Below, in pieces: positions 45,791 through 55,052 of a DNA stretch of 64,000 nucleotides. The stretch spans positions 107,512 through 171,511 of the forward strand of contig JAZAHA010000058.1 in assembly GCA_036231565.1 (NCBI GenBank). The letters are read 5' to 3'. This stretch comes from Maricaulis sp036231565. GTDB lineage: Bacteria > Pseudomonadota > Alphaproteobacteria > Caulobacterales > Maricaulaceae. Made by a program: the position numbers and the translations under genes. The notes below the pieces were generated by a model. It was not told the origin of the DNA and made no database searches. It saw only the letters and a list, made by a program, of their open reading frames with translations. Every line of letters starts with the position of its first letter. Position 1 is the stretch's first letter.

Positions 45791-46933
45791 ATGCTGTTTA
45801 CGACACTCGTCCTGGCCGGCGCCGCCAGCCTGGCCCAGCCCGCCGGCCATACGCCGCCCGACTATGACGCGGCGGAAAACTGGCTTTGCCGCCCCGGCCG
45901 GGAGGATGCCTGCACGATCGATCTCGACACCACGATCATCCATGCCGACGGCACGACGGAAATCGAGACCTATGAAGCCGCGTCCGACCCGGCTGTCGAC
46001 TGTTTCTATGTCTATCCGACCGTCTCGAACGATCCCGGCGGCAACAGCGACCTTGTCGCCAATGACGAGGAGAACCGGGTCATTGCGGCCCAGTTTGCGC
46101 GCTTCGGCTCGGTGTGCCGCACCTTCGCGCCGATGTACCGCCAGGTCACGCTGACCGCGCTGCGCCAGATGATGGCCGGCAATACCGAAACCGGCGCTGA
46201 CGGGATGCTGGCTTATATGGATGTCCGCTCCGCCTTCGCGCACTATCTGGAACACGACAATAACGGCCGGCCCTTTGTGCTGATCGGCCACTCCCAGGGC
46301 GCGCGGATGCTGGAAACCCTCGTGGCCAACGAGGTGGATGGCCAGCCGGTTCAGGCGCAGATGCTGTCGGCCATGCTGATCGGCTTCAATATCACCACGC
46401 CTGTCGACGCCCCTCTGGGCGGTTCTTTCGACGCCGTCCCGCCCTGCACCTCGCCGGACGAGACCGGCTGTTTCATCGGCTATGTCACCTTCCGCGCCGA
46501 CGCGCCGCCGCCCGAGGGCTCGCGCTTTGGCAAGACCAGCGATCCCGCGCTGGAAGTCGCCTGCACCAATCCGGCCGACCTGGCGGGCAATGCCGACGCA
46601 CCGCTGGGCGCCTATCTCGCGACCGGCGGCGCTTTCACCTCATCGGCCGAAGCCGGACCCTGGATCGCAGACGGACCGGAGATCGAGACGGATTATGTCT
46701 CCGTGCCCGGCCTTCTGACCGGTCAGTGCGTGAACAGTGACGCCGGTCACTATTTCGCTGTCACGGTTCATGGCGACCCGGCCGACCCGCGCGCCGACGA
46801 CATCGTCGGTGATGTCGTGACGCCGGACGGCACGATCCTCGCCGACTGGGGCCTGCATCTTCTCGATGTCGGCATTGCCCAGGCTGATCTCATTGATCTG
46901 GTGGAAAGCCAGGCGGCCGCTCACGGCCACTAG
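45791..46933 (+). CDS. DUF3089 family secreted alpha/beta-hydrolase-like protein
   Basis: This 380-residue protein has a short signal peptide (MLFTTLVLAGAASLA). The nucleophile-elbow-like motif is G-H-S-Q-G, within FVLIGHSQGARMLETL. The start of the mature part (YDAAENWLCRP...DCFYVYPTVS) is typical of DUF3089. GGGGAG lies six bases before the ATG at 45791. It follows the acyl-CoA synthetase directly and may release the acid that this ligase then activates (inference). A terminator follows. Confidence 0.88.
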   Translation: MLFTTLVLAGAASLAQPAGHTPPDYDAAENWLCRPGREDACTIDLDTTIIHADGTTEIETYEAASDPAVDCFYVYPTVSNDPGGNSDLVANDEENRVIAAQFARFGSVCRTFAPMYRQVTLTALRQMMAGNTETGADGMLAYMDVRSAFAHYLEHDNNGRPFVLIGHSQGARMLETLVANEVDGQPVQAQMLSAMLIGFNITTPVDAPLGGSFDAVPPCTSPDETGCFIGYVTFRADAPPPEGSRFGKTSDPALEVACTNPADLAGNADAPLGAYLATGGAFTSSAEAGPWIADGPEIETDYVSVPGLLTGQCVNSDAGHYFAVTVHGDPADPRADDIVGDVVTPDGTILADWGLHLLDVGIAQADLIDLVESQAAAHGH

Positions 46934-46949
46934 AAGCTCCCTCTTGAGC

Positions 46950-46982
46950 AAAAGGCGGGCTCCCGGGCCCGTCTTTCTTTTT
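46950..46982 (+). terminator. Rho-independent terminator after the DUF3089 gene
   Basis: AAAGGCGGGC (46951-46960) pairs with GCCCGTCTTT (46967-46976) with one mismatch, followed by a CTTTCTTTTT run. Confidence 0.75.
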
Positions 46983-47001
46983 GCCTGGCTGAAAGCCCTG
47001 G

Positions 47002-47778
47002 TCAGACGAAGATCGCCACGCTTTGCATGCCCGTCACGACCGGCTGGCGGTCGGCATTCCACATCTGCATCACCTGGCTCGACGAGCCGTCGCGCACGAG
47101 ATCGGCGGTCGAACGGGACAGCCACCAACCGTCCCGTGTGGCCGGCTCTGCGGTGAGGACATTCAGCATCCAGGTCATCGAACTGATCGGCCCGGGTTTC
47201 TGGAACAGCGCCATGGCTGCTGGCGGCAGGGCATCGCCGATCGCCATCAGTTCGACCATCGGGTGCAGGCCGTCACGCTCCTTCAGACGCACCCAGCGCA
47301 TGAAGTCCGGCGTGTGCCTTTCCTCGATCGGCAGGGCGTGGCGGTATTCCAGATTGCTGGTGAAGAATTTCGGATCCGGATTGGCCATGGCGGGCGCAGC
47401 GTCTTCCGGCGCCGGCGCCTCGGGGCGTGCCGCATCGGCATAGTCGATGGCGGATTCCAGCGCCGTCATGAAGACAAAGAGCGCCTTCAGGCCCAGCTTG
47501 CCCTCGCCGAAGACATTGGCCTCGATATAGGCCGCCGTGCGGCCGCGGCGCAGAAGGCGGGTCTCCACCGTCACCTCGCCGGCCAGCGGGCCGACAAAGG
47601 CGATCTGCGCCGAGCGTAGCGGCGGCAGGTCCGGCTGGGACCGGATCGCCGCCTCCAGGGCCAGCGCGGCGGACAGGCCGCCATAGGCCGTGCGGCCTTG
47701 CATCCAGGTATCGGGAACACGCGCCGTCAGGGTGTTCTCCCCCGTTTCGGCGGCAGCAAGAATATCGACCAGACTCAC
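47002..47778 (-). CDS. Acyl-CoA thioesterase family protein (double hotdog)
   Basis: This 258-residue TesB-like thioesterase has two hotdog halves: YGGLSAALALEAA and SAQIAFVGPL in the first, TADLVRDGSSSQVMQMWN near the end. It would release free acids from acyl-CoA and so spare CoA. The start is a GTG whose GTGA overlaps the stop of the aldo/keto reductase by 4 bases, showing translational coupling. It is the last gene of the DUF1330-reductase-thioesterase operon. Confidence 0.87.
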   Translation of the reverse strand: MSLVDILAAAETGENTLTARVPDTWMQGRTAYGGLSAALALEAAIRSQPDLPPLRSAQIAFVGPLAGEVTVETRLLRRGRTAAYIEANVFGEGKLGLKALFVFMTALESAIDYADAARPEAPAPEDAAPAMANPDPKFFTSNLEYRHALPIEERHTPDFMRWVRLKERDGLHPMVELMAIGDALPPAAMALFQKPGPISSMTWMLNVLTAEPATRDGWWLSRSTADLVRDGSSSQVMQMWNADRQPVVTGMQSVAIFV

Positions 47779-48722
47779 GCGCTCGGTATCTCCGCAGCTA
47801 TGGCTTCCGCCTTTTCAAACAGGGCCGGATCGATCTTCAGGCCCGACGCGGCGGCATTGGCCGCCAATTGCTCAGGCCGGCTGACACCGACAATGGCCGA
47901 GGCAACATTGGGTTCGCGCAGCACCCAGGCAAGGGCAAATTGCGCCATGGAGACACCGGCCTCCTCGGCCAGCGGCTTCATCCGGTGAACCGCCTCGATC
48001 ACTTCAGGCCGGTTCCAGTGCCCCATCTGCCGGTTCATCTTGTCGCTGGAGGCACGGCTGTCCTGCGGCGGCGTATCGCCAGGCACATACTTGCCCGACA
48101 GCACGCCCTGGGCGAGCGGCGACCAGACGATCTGGGAAATCCCGTTTTCGGCACACAGCGGAATGACCGCCTTCTCCGGCCGCCGCCAGAGCAGGGAATA
48201 TTGTGGTTGGCTGGAGACGAATTTCTCGACACCGGGCAGGTCCAGCGAAGCCTGGATCTGCTTGGGCGACCATTCCGAGAAGCCGATATAGCGCACCTTG
48301 CCGGCCTTCACGGCATCGCTCAGCGCCTCCATCGTCTCTTCCAGAGGCGTGTCCACGTCGTAGCGGTGGCACTGGTAGAGATCGACATAATCGGTGTTGA
48401 GACGCTTCAGGGACGCATCGAGCTGCTTCTCGATCTGGACGCGGGACAGGCCGTAATCCGTCTCGCTCATCGGCACGAAGACCTTGGTGCCCAGGATATA
48501 GCTGTCGCGCGGCCGGTCCTTCAGCGCCTCGCCCAGCAGGCTTTCTGCCGCGCCATAGCCATAGGCATTGGCCGTGTCGATGAAGTTGATCCCCAGGTCG
48601 AAGGCCTGGTTCAGGCTGGCAATGGCCTTGTCGCGCTCGATACCGACACCGAAGGTCAGCCAGGTACCGAGCGAGATTTCCGAGACGGTGAGATCGCTGT
48701 CACCGAGTTGCCGGTACTGCAT
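47775..48722 (-). CDS. Aldo/keto reductase
   Basis: This 315-residue NADPH-dependent oxidoreductase of the Kv-beta/YghZ-like branch has the catalytic tetrad D49, Y54 (DTANAYGYG), K80 and H119 (YQCHRYD). It ends 4 bases into the thioesterase gene and starts 3 bases after the DUF1330 gene, so all three are in one operon. It reduces a carbonyl compound of unknown identity. Confidence 0.92.
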   Translation of the reverse strand: MQYRQLGDSDLTVSEISLGTWLTFGVGIERDKAIASLNQAFDLGINFIDTANAYGYGAAESLLGEALKDRPRDSYILGTKVFVPMSETDYGLSRVQIEKQLDASLKRLNTDYVDLYQCHRYDVDTPLEETMEALSDAVKAGKVRYIGFSEWSPKQIQASLDLPGVEKFVSSQPQYSLLWRRPEKAVIPLCAENGISQIVWSPLAQGVLSGKYVPGDTPPQDSRASSDKMNRQMGHWNRPEVIEAVHRMKPLAEEAGVSMAQFALAWVLREPNVASAIVGVSRPEQLAANAAASGLKIDPALFEKAEAIAAEIPSA

Positions 48723-48725
48723 GGC

Positions 48726-49013
48726 TTAAAACCCCTTGATCATGATGGCAGTGGAGCGTGCCCCGGCACGCCGGTCGTCGGATATGGCCTGGTATTCCGG
48801 TCCTTCCAGGAAGGCGCGCGCTGCGGCCGCATCATCGAAAGCCATCACCACGACCTTGTCGCCGGACCAGTCACCCTCGAGCACGACCGGCGCTTCGTCG
48901 GCGGCCAGGACGCGAATGCCCTTCGCCATGAAAAGCCTTGTCGCGGCCGTCTGGTAGCTGCGGTAGCGGGCCTCGTCGGTGAACTCGAGCTGAGCGATGA
49001 CATAGACCGTCAC
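48726..49013 (-). CDS. DUF1330 family protein
   Basis: This 95-residue protein has a dimeric alpha/beta-barrel (ferredoxin-like) fold signature: VYVIAQLEFTDEARYRSYQ and VVMAFDDAAAARAFLEGPEYQAI. The function of the family is unknown; ligand binding or oxygenase-like roles are possible. The start is a GTG at 49013 with GGAGG ten bases upstream. It is the first gene of the three-gene operon with the aldo/keto reductase and thioesterase. Confidence 0.88.
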   Translation of the reverse strand: MTVYVIAQLEFTDEARYRSYQTAATRLFMAKGIRVLAADEAPVVLEGDWSGDKVVVMAFDDAAAARAFLEGPEYQAISDDRRAGARSTAIMIKGF

Positions 49014-49347
49014 GACGGGAATACCTCCGTGTCTTCACTTGCCCCACGGCCACCCGGGCTGAACAGGCGCATGCCCCCTCCCTCGGAATTTGTGCTTGCG
49101 CGCCGGCCAATCCCGGCGGCGCGCCACAACCGGCATGTTAGAGCATACTCATTATTCGGTAAATACGTGGGAGTCGCGGACAATCTGGAGGGTTGTTGCT
49201 GAACAATCTGGATATAGACGTGGGCACACCCTTGGAATTTTTCCGACGATATCCATACCGTTTCTGCTATAGTTGGCTTCATGAAGATGAAGTGGAGAGG
49301 TTCCCCACTCGCGTGACGATAGGCACGAACTCTGCTAAGCGAATGAT
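49014..49347. promoter_or_regulatory. 334-bp divergent promoter region with a 10-bp direct repeat
   Basis: This lies between the DUF1330 operon (-) and the double-TetR gene (+). ACAATCTGGA occurs twice in the same orientation (49180-49189 and 49203-49212), 23 bases apart or about two helical turns. A good -10 hexamer TATAGT (49268-49273) faces the TetR gene; a matching -35 is not evident. The repeats are operator candidates for the double-TetR protein. Confidence 0.4.
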
Positions 49348-50604
49348 ATGAATGCGACCCCTGATACGCTGGACAGCGCGAAGACGCGCCGCTTCCAGGA
49401 GAAACGCGAGCGGATCCTCGATGCCGCCGCCACCCTGATCAACCGGCACGGCGTGCGCGGCATGACCTTTGTCGATGTCGCACAGCTGGTGGACCTCAAC
49501 ACGACCAGCATCACGTACTACTTCAAGCGCAAGGAATTGCTGGCCTCGGCGGTGCTGGAGCGTTCGCTCGAGCGGATCGAGGCCCTGATCGAGGACGCTG
49601 CCCGGGGCCGCACGCCACAGGAACGGATCGCCCGCTATATCCGCAGCAATTTCGAGCTGCAGGCCGCCATCAATGCCGAGGAGGAGCGCCCGGTCGCGGT
49701 GCTCTCGGACATCCGGGCGCTCAACGAGCCGTACAATTCCGACCTGACGGCGCGCTATGTCCAGGTCTTCCGCAAGCTGCGCACCTTCTTCGATCCGCCG
49801 CGCAATGACGAGGAGAAGGTGCTCGGCACGATCCGCGCCCACGTGCTCGTGCAGAACATGTTCTGGCTGCCGGCCTGGATCTCGCAATACTCGACCGGCG
49901 ATTATGATCGCGTCTGCAAGCGCATGATCGAACTGTTCGAGACCGGGTTTGCCCCCAAGGGCTCCAGCTGGGAACCGCGGCTGCTGCAGATCGACGAGTC
50001 CTCGCTGAAAGTCGGGATCGAGGGCATGCCGGGCAATTTCGCCCGCGCCGCCACCTTCCTGATCAACGAGCGCGGCTATCGCGGCGCGTCGGTGGAACAG
50101 ATCGCATCCGAGCTGAACGTCACCAAGGGCAGCTTCTATCACCATCTGGAAGCCAAGGACGAGCTGGTGCTGGAATGCTTCCGGCGCAGCTATGGCCGCG
50201 TCTCGCTGGTCCAGCGCGCCGCCGTTCGCGCCGGAGGCAGCCACTGGGAACAGCTCGCCTCCTCGATCGCGACCCTCTTGGACATACAGCTCTATTCGGA
50301 ATTCCCGCTGGTGCGCACGACTGCCCTGCAGGCCCTGCCGAACGAGCTGCGCAATGACGTTATCGCCCAGTCCAACCGCATGGCGCGGCGCTTTGCCGGC
50401 ATGATGATCGACGGCTTTACCGAGGGCTCGATCAAGCCGATCGATCCGCTGATCGCCAGCCAGGCCGTCATGGGCTCGCTCAACTCGGCCTATGACCTGC
50501 GCAACTGGATCCAGCGCGTACCGCCGGCCCAGGCCTTTGCCTACTACGCCTCGACAATCGCCTACGGACTGTTCTCCGATCCGCCGAAAGCCTGGCCGCG
50601 CTAG
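49348..50604 (+). CDS. TetR-family regulator with two TetR units in one chain
   Basis: At 418 residues this is about twice the usual TetR length. The first helix-turn-helix is at about 22-68 (ILDAAATLINRHGVRGMTFVDVAQ...TTSITYYFKRKELL). The second is at about 232-277 (RAATFLINERGYRGASVEQIA...TKGSFYHHLEAKDEL). Each is followed by a helical ligand/dimer region, so one polypeptide may form a pseudo-dimer. It is divergent from the DUF1330 operon and upstream of a convergent TonB receptor. A control role over the neighbouring acyl-CoA genes is inferred. Confidence 0.9.
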   Translation: MNATPDTLDSAKTRRFQEKRERILDAAATLINRHGVRGMTFVDVAQLVDLNTTSITYYFKRKELLASAVLERSLERIEALIEDAARGRTPQERIARYIRSNFELQAAINAEEERPVAVLSDIRALNEPYNSDLTARYVQVFRKLRTFFDPPRNDEEKVLGTIRAHVLVQNMFWLPAWISQYSTGDYDRVCKRMIELFETGFAPKGSSWEPRLLQIDESSLKVGIEGMPGNFARAATFLINERGYRGASVEQIASELNVTKGSFYHHLEAKDELVLECFRRSYGRVSLVQRAAVRAGGSHWEQLASSIATLLDIQLYSEFPLVRTTALQALPNELRNDVIAQSNRMARRFAGMMIDGFTEGSIKPIDPLIASQAVMGSLNSAYDLRNWIQRVPPAQAFAYYASTIAYGLFSDPPKAWPR

Positions 50605-50622
50605 CCAGCTTGCCAGACACAC

Positions 50623-50660
50623 AAAAAAGGCCCCGGTTGGACGACCGGGGCCTTCTTCTT
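50623..50660. terminator. Bidirectional terminator
   Basis: AAGGCCCCGGT (50627-50637) and ACCGGGGCCTT (50644-50654) are perfectly complementary, with an A-run before and TTCTTCTT after. It serves the TetR gene (+) and the TonB receptor gene (-). Confidence 0.85.
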
Positions 50661-50677
50661 GTCCGGGCCGGCAATAC

Positions 50678-53590
50678 CTAGAATTCGGTATTGATGCCGA
50701 CGCGGAAGACCCGGCCCAGCGGATTGCCGGTGAACGGATCGTAATTGTAGTCCAGGCGCGCGAAGCTCGGGTCTTCATCCGTGATGTTCAACGCGGTGAA
50801 GGACACGGTGGTCGCATCGCCGAAATTGTAGATCAGGTTGAAGTCCGTCGTGACCTGGCTGTCGATCGTCGCCCCCTGCATCAGCACCGGCGCACCGGGG
50901 ATGTTGGTATTGGGCGCGAACGGACCCGTGCCGCTGTCGGCACGCTGGTCGCGATAACTGTCGATATAATTCATCGTCAGCCGCGCATCGAAATTGCCGT
51001 AGGTATATTCGACAAATCCGCGCGCCTTCCATTCCGGCACCGGATAGGCGGTGGTCTGGAAGTTCAGGAAGCCGACCCCGTCGAACCCGTCCTGCACGAC
51101 AATGCCCTCGACCACCTCTTCGCCAAGCTCGTTGCCCAGCATGTAGGTGGCCGTGACGCCAGCATTGAGCTGGCCGCCCAGCACGTCACCGAAGTCGTAA
51201 TTGACGATGAAGTCGACACCGGAGCTGGTCAGGTCACCGCCATTCACCCAGCCGGTCCGCACCCGGGAGATATTCCCGACCGCGCAGGTTCCGGCCCCGG
51301 GGACACCGCCGCCATCATTGAACTGGAAGCGTTCACGCAAGGCGTTGAACGCCGGATCCGTGCAATTCGCGGGATCGCCGAACATCGTCGCCACCATGCC
51401 GGAAAGCGGCTCGGTGGTGATCGTGTCCTCGATCTCGTAGCGGAAGTAGTCGACGCTGGCCGTAAAGGCGCCGGTGTCGACCAGCAGACCGATCGAGTAG
51501 TTCGTCGCGGTCTCCGGCGCCAGCGCCGGATTGCCGTAGACATCGACCGGCCGGAAGCTGTTTGCGATCACCTGCAGCGACGTCACATTCCGGTCGGACA
51601 ATTGCTGTGCCGGCGGGCCGCGGAACGTCGTGCCGGCCGAACCGCGAAGGGCGAATGTATCGGTGATCTGCCAGCGGGCAGTGATCTTGGGATCGAAGGT
51701 CGATCCGGTCTCTCCGCCATAGTCCTCGAAGCGGGCGGCCAGCTGGACATTGAAATTGTCCGTCACCGGCAACTGCATCTCGCCGAACAGGGCGTAGACG
51801 TCATTGTCGGCCTCCGAGTCCGCATTCGACCCGAGGAAGGCCAGCGCCCCGTTGGGCTGGGCACAGGAGGTCGACCCGGTTACCGGCGTATCGCGGCAGG
51901 GATTCACCGCGATATTGTTGTTGTCGCCATAGGTCGCCGCGAACGTGTTCTTGCGGTACTGCGCCCCGGCCCCGAAGAGGACCGGTCCGCCGGCCAGCTC
52001 CCAGCCGGTATCCCCGGACAGGGTGAAGTCGGCCACGAAAAGCTCGGTTTCCAGGAAGCTGGTCGACTGGACAAAGAACCAGTTGATCAGCTCGGGCGTG
52101 TTCGGATTGGCGCCGGTTACCTGGTTGCCGAACGGGTTCAGCCACAGACAGCCTCCCGTTCCGGGGGCCGAGGTGGTCGGATCACAGTTCGGACCACCGA
52201 AACCGCGCAAAGCGAGCTGCACACGGTCACCGAAGGAGTCGTACCCGTCGAAATAGCGCTCGAACTTGTGATAGGTCAGCGCGAATTCGAACTGCACGGC
52301 GTCCGTGATTTCGGCCGTCAATCCGGTCGACATCCGGAAGCTCTCGTTCTCGCGGCGGCCGGTGGATGCGCCCAGATCGTCGGGATTGCCGATAAAGGCC
52401 GGATTGCCCCCTGCGAGCAGCGGACGGAACAGAAGGGTCGGGAACAGGGCCGCAACGGTACCGGCGGGCACGATGCCCGGATTATTGGTCACCATTTCGA
52501 TGAAGCCCGGATTGTTTCCCGGAACAATGAAGCCGCTGGGCGACCCGCCGACCGCCGCAATCGCGGAAGGCGCCTGGGTGAGCAGGTACATCGGAGAGGT
52601 CCGGTAGTGCGGAATCTCGTCATTGCCGTATAGCAGGCTGAAATCCCATTCGACCGTATCCGAGAGCTCGACATTCAGCTCGCCATAGAGCTGGTAGCGA
52701 TCCTCTTCCTCAACGAGGGCATCGAAGCCGGTGTACTGCGTCCGGCACCAGCCGGCCGCGGTGACATAGCCGCCCTGGGCCGCACATTGCGGGTCGGCGC
52801 GAAGTCCACCGATCGGCGCAACACCGACGCCCGGGATCACGCCCAACGGCAGGAAGGTCGCGGGGTTGCCGCCGCCGGTCCAGCCGCCTTCCGGATTGCT
52901 TTCAAAATCCATCACGGCAAAGTCGCGATCGACCGCAAGCAGTTCGTCGCGATGCTGATAGCCCCCCGCCAGCAGAATGCTGTAATTGTCGCCCTGACGC
53001 CCCCAGCTGCCATGGACGGTATAATCGCCGGAACTGCCGTCGATGAAGGTGTAGTCCCCGCCGACGCGGAAACCGTCCTGGTCGGACCGCGTGATGAAGT
53101 TCACCACGCCGCCGATAGCATCCGATCCGTAGATCGCCGCCGCACCGTCCTTCAGAATCTCGATCCGGCCGATCGCCGCCTGCGGCAGCAGGTTGATGTC
53201 GACGAAGGGAACCCCCGTCCCCGCCGAAACCAGGCGCCGGTTGTTGAGCAGGACCAGCGTACGCTGCGGGCTGAGGCCGCGCAGGTTCACCGATGCCATG
53301 CCTTCGGTCGCCTGCGACCGGCTGTCGAACTGGTTCGTGTCACCGATGACGCCGCTGGAAACCGGCAGCGCCTTGAGCAGCTCGACCGGCGAGGGATTGC
53401 CCAGCCGCGCGAGTTCCTCCGACGAGAGAACGTCCACCGGCAGGGCGGCGTCCTCGGGTGTCCCCTGAATAACGGAACCTGTAACGATGATCACATCGTC
53501 GTCTTGCGCCAATGCCGCAGAGCCAAGCCCCGCAGTCAACGCAAGGGCTGTCAGCGCGCTGCTCGCACGCATGAGACCCTTCACAGTCAT
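50678..53590 (-). CDS. TonB-dependent outer-membrane receptor
   Basis: This 970-residue receptor has a signal peptide ending near SAALA-Q. The TonB-box-like segment is VIIVTGSVI. The plug blocks are VNLRGLSPQRTLVLLNNRRL and IEILKDGAAAIYGSDAIGGVVNF, and a barrel with a C-terminal phenylalanine (INTEF) follows. The LLNNRR(L)-type plug marks the large proteobacterial subfamily for organic nutrients. GGAGGAG precedes the ATG at 53590. An AT-rich promoter region of 148 bases lies upstream. The position inside the acyl-CoA region suggests uptake of a lipid-like substrate. Confidence 0.93.
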   Translation of the reverse strand: MTVKGLMRASSALTALALTAGLGSAALAQDDDVIIVTGSVIQGTPEDAALPVDVLSSEELARLGNPSPVELLKALPVSSGVIGDTNQFDSRSQATEGMASVNLRGLSPQRTLVLLNNRRLVSAGTGVPFVDINLLPQAAIGRIEILKDGAAAIYGSDAIGGVVNFITRSDQDGFRVGGDYTFIDGSSGDYTVHGSWGRQGDNYSILLAGGYQHRDELLAVDRDFAVMDFESNPEGGWTGGGNPATFLPLGVIPGVGVAPIGGLRADPQCAAQGGYVTAAGWCRTQYTGFDALVEEEDRYQLYGELNVELSDTVEWDFSLLYGNDEIPHYRTSPMYLLTQAPSAIAAVGGSPSGFIVPGNNPGFIEMVTNNPGIVPAGTVAALFPTLLFRPLLAGGNPAFIGNPDDLGASTGRRENESFRMSTGLTAEITDAVQFEFALTYHKFERYFDGYDSFGDRVQLALRGFGGPNCDPTTSAPGTGGCLWLNPFGNQVTGANPNTPELINWFFVQSTSFLETELFVADFTLSGDTGWELAGGPVLFGAGAQYRKNTFAATYGDNNNIAVNPCRDTPVTGSTSCAQPNGALAFLGSNADSEADNDVYALFGEMQLPVTDNFNVQLAARFEDYGGETGSTFDPKITARWQITDTFALRGSAGTTFRGPPAQQLSDRNVTSLQVIANSFRPVDVYGNPALAPETATNYSIGLLVDTGAFTASVDYFRYEIEDTITTEPLSGMVATMFGDPANCTDPAFNALRERFQFNDGGGVPGAGTCAVGNISRVRTGWVNGGDLTSSGVDFIVNYDFGDVLGGQLNAGVTATYMLGNELGEEVVEGIVVQDGFDGVGFLNFQTTAYPVPEWKARGFVEYTYGNFDARLTMNYIDSYRDQRADSGTGPFAPNTNIPGAPVLMQGATIDSQVTTDFNLIYNFGDATTVSFTALNITDEDPSFARLDYNYDPFTGNPLGRVFRVGINTEF

Positions 53591-53738
53591 AATCTCCTCC
53601 CAGACTGAGCGGCTGCTTATGATTTTTTACATACCGCGCATTCGATTAGAGCAATGAGATTTGGCGCCGTCAAGAAAGATACGGTGACAAGGCTAGTTAT
53701 TATTGGATAATTGAGTTGCCGTTTCCGTAAACGTCAAC

Positions 53739-55052
53739 TTATTTCAGATGACGCGGTTCGCGTACTCCCAACACGAGAATGCAAAGCGCTATCGCCAGGC
53801 AAACCATCGACAGGACAAAAACGGGAACCAGTCCGAACGTCGCCGCGACCAGCCCGCCCGCGAGCGGGCCGACCGTTGCGACCGAGGTCTCTGCCGTCGT
53901 CGACAGAGCCAGACGCATGGGAATGTCGTCGCGGTGGCCAAATTCGAGCACGAGCGTGGTCACGCTCATCATGTTCCCGGACATGGCCGCTCCGAGCCCG
54001 AAAAAGGCGAGCAGGAATTGCCAGGGCGCCACGGCCGTGATCATCGCCCCCAGCGATACCAGCCAGACAATCAGCGTGCCGATGAAGGTGATCCGGAAGC
54101 CATAGCGGTCGCCCATCGTGCCCCAGATCAGATTGGTCGCGGTGTCTGCACCAAGGAAGGCCAGCGAGAACAGGCCGATGGCGACGCCGTCCACGTCCAT
54201 CTGCCGGCCGGCATGGATGATACAGAAGGGAATGGCGATCCGGCCCATGGTCGCAAAGACCAGGGAGATGAGGAAATTGCGGTAATCCCGGTCAGCCAGA
54301 AGGACCGGGAATTCCCGTATGCGGTCGAGCATGCCCATCTGGGTCTTCACGGTCGGACTGCTGGGCTCGCGCATGAAGAGCCAGAGTGCGGCCAGGCCTG
54401 CGCTCGTCAGCAGGAAGGCGACCATGAAGGTCGTCGCATAGCCATTGCCGAACACATTCGGGTCGATGAGATAGACCCCGGCCCACCAGGACAGGCCCGC
54501 CGCGATCGCCCCGCCGGCGAGGTTCCGCCAGGCCTGCAGCCGGCCGCGCAGACGGATCGGGATCACCTTGGCCAGCACCACCTGGAAGGCGACCCGCTGG
54601 GAGCCCAGAAAGAAACCGAACAGGAAGAGGAACAGGAAAGTCGCCAGCAGCAGGACATGGCCGGTCAGGAACCAGCCGGCGAGCGCCAGCCCCAGCAGCT
54701 GCAGGCGCATCAGCACGCCGATCGTCATCGCCGCCGGCATGACATGGCGCCGGTGCTCGATCTGGGCCGCGCCCATGATGGGCGAGGCGATTGCCCCGGC
54801 CTGGATCAGCGCCTGGCCCAGCCCGACCATGAAGGCCGAGCCGGTCAGCATGTGCAGATAGGCGGGCACAAAAGTGGGCGCAAAGATCAGGCGGAAGCCC
54901 GTCATGCCCAGCATGCCGTGCGTGAAATGGGCGACGTAATTGCGCTTCAGATTGCCTTCGACAAACCGGTCATAGGCACGCTCCCGCCCCGCACCGCCAT
55001 CCGCTCTTGTGCGATTGGCCGCCGGGGCGGGATTGTCGGGCTCGCCGCTCAA
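53739..55052 (-). CDS. MFS transporter
   Basis: This 437-residue protein has about 12 transmembrane helices and the MFS loop motif GTMGDRYGFR. The N-terminal ~30 residues are hydrophilic. The reading frame starts at a TTG (55052) that overlaps the stop of the acyl-CoA dehydrogenase in a TTGA; a later start cannot be excluded, but the residues before the first helix look protein-like. It is the last gene of the operon of thiolase-like, DUF35 and two dehydrogenase genes, and probably moves a related substrate or product. Confidence 0.85.
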   Translation of the reverse strand: MSGEPDNPAPAANRTRADGGAGRERAYDRFVEGNLKRNYVAHFTHGMLGMTGFRLIFAPTFVPAYLHMLTGSAFMVGLGQALIQAGAIASPIMGAAQIEHRRHVMPAAMTIGVLMRLQLLGLALAGWFLTGHVLLLATFLFLFLFGFFLGSQRVAFQVVLAKVIPIRLRGRLQAWRNLAGGAIAAGLSWWAGVYLIDPNVFGNGYATTFMVAFLLTSAGLAALWLFMREPSSPTVKTQMGMLDRIREFPVLLADRDYRNFLISLVFATMGRIAIPFCIIHAGRQMDVDGVAIGLFSLAFLGADTATNLIWGTMGDRYGFRITFIGTLIVWLVSLGAMITAVAPWQFLLAFFGLGAAMSGNMMSVTTLVLEFGHRDDIPMRLALSTTAETSVATVGPLAGGLVAATFGLVPVFVLSMVCLAIALCILVLGVREPRHLK

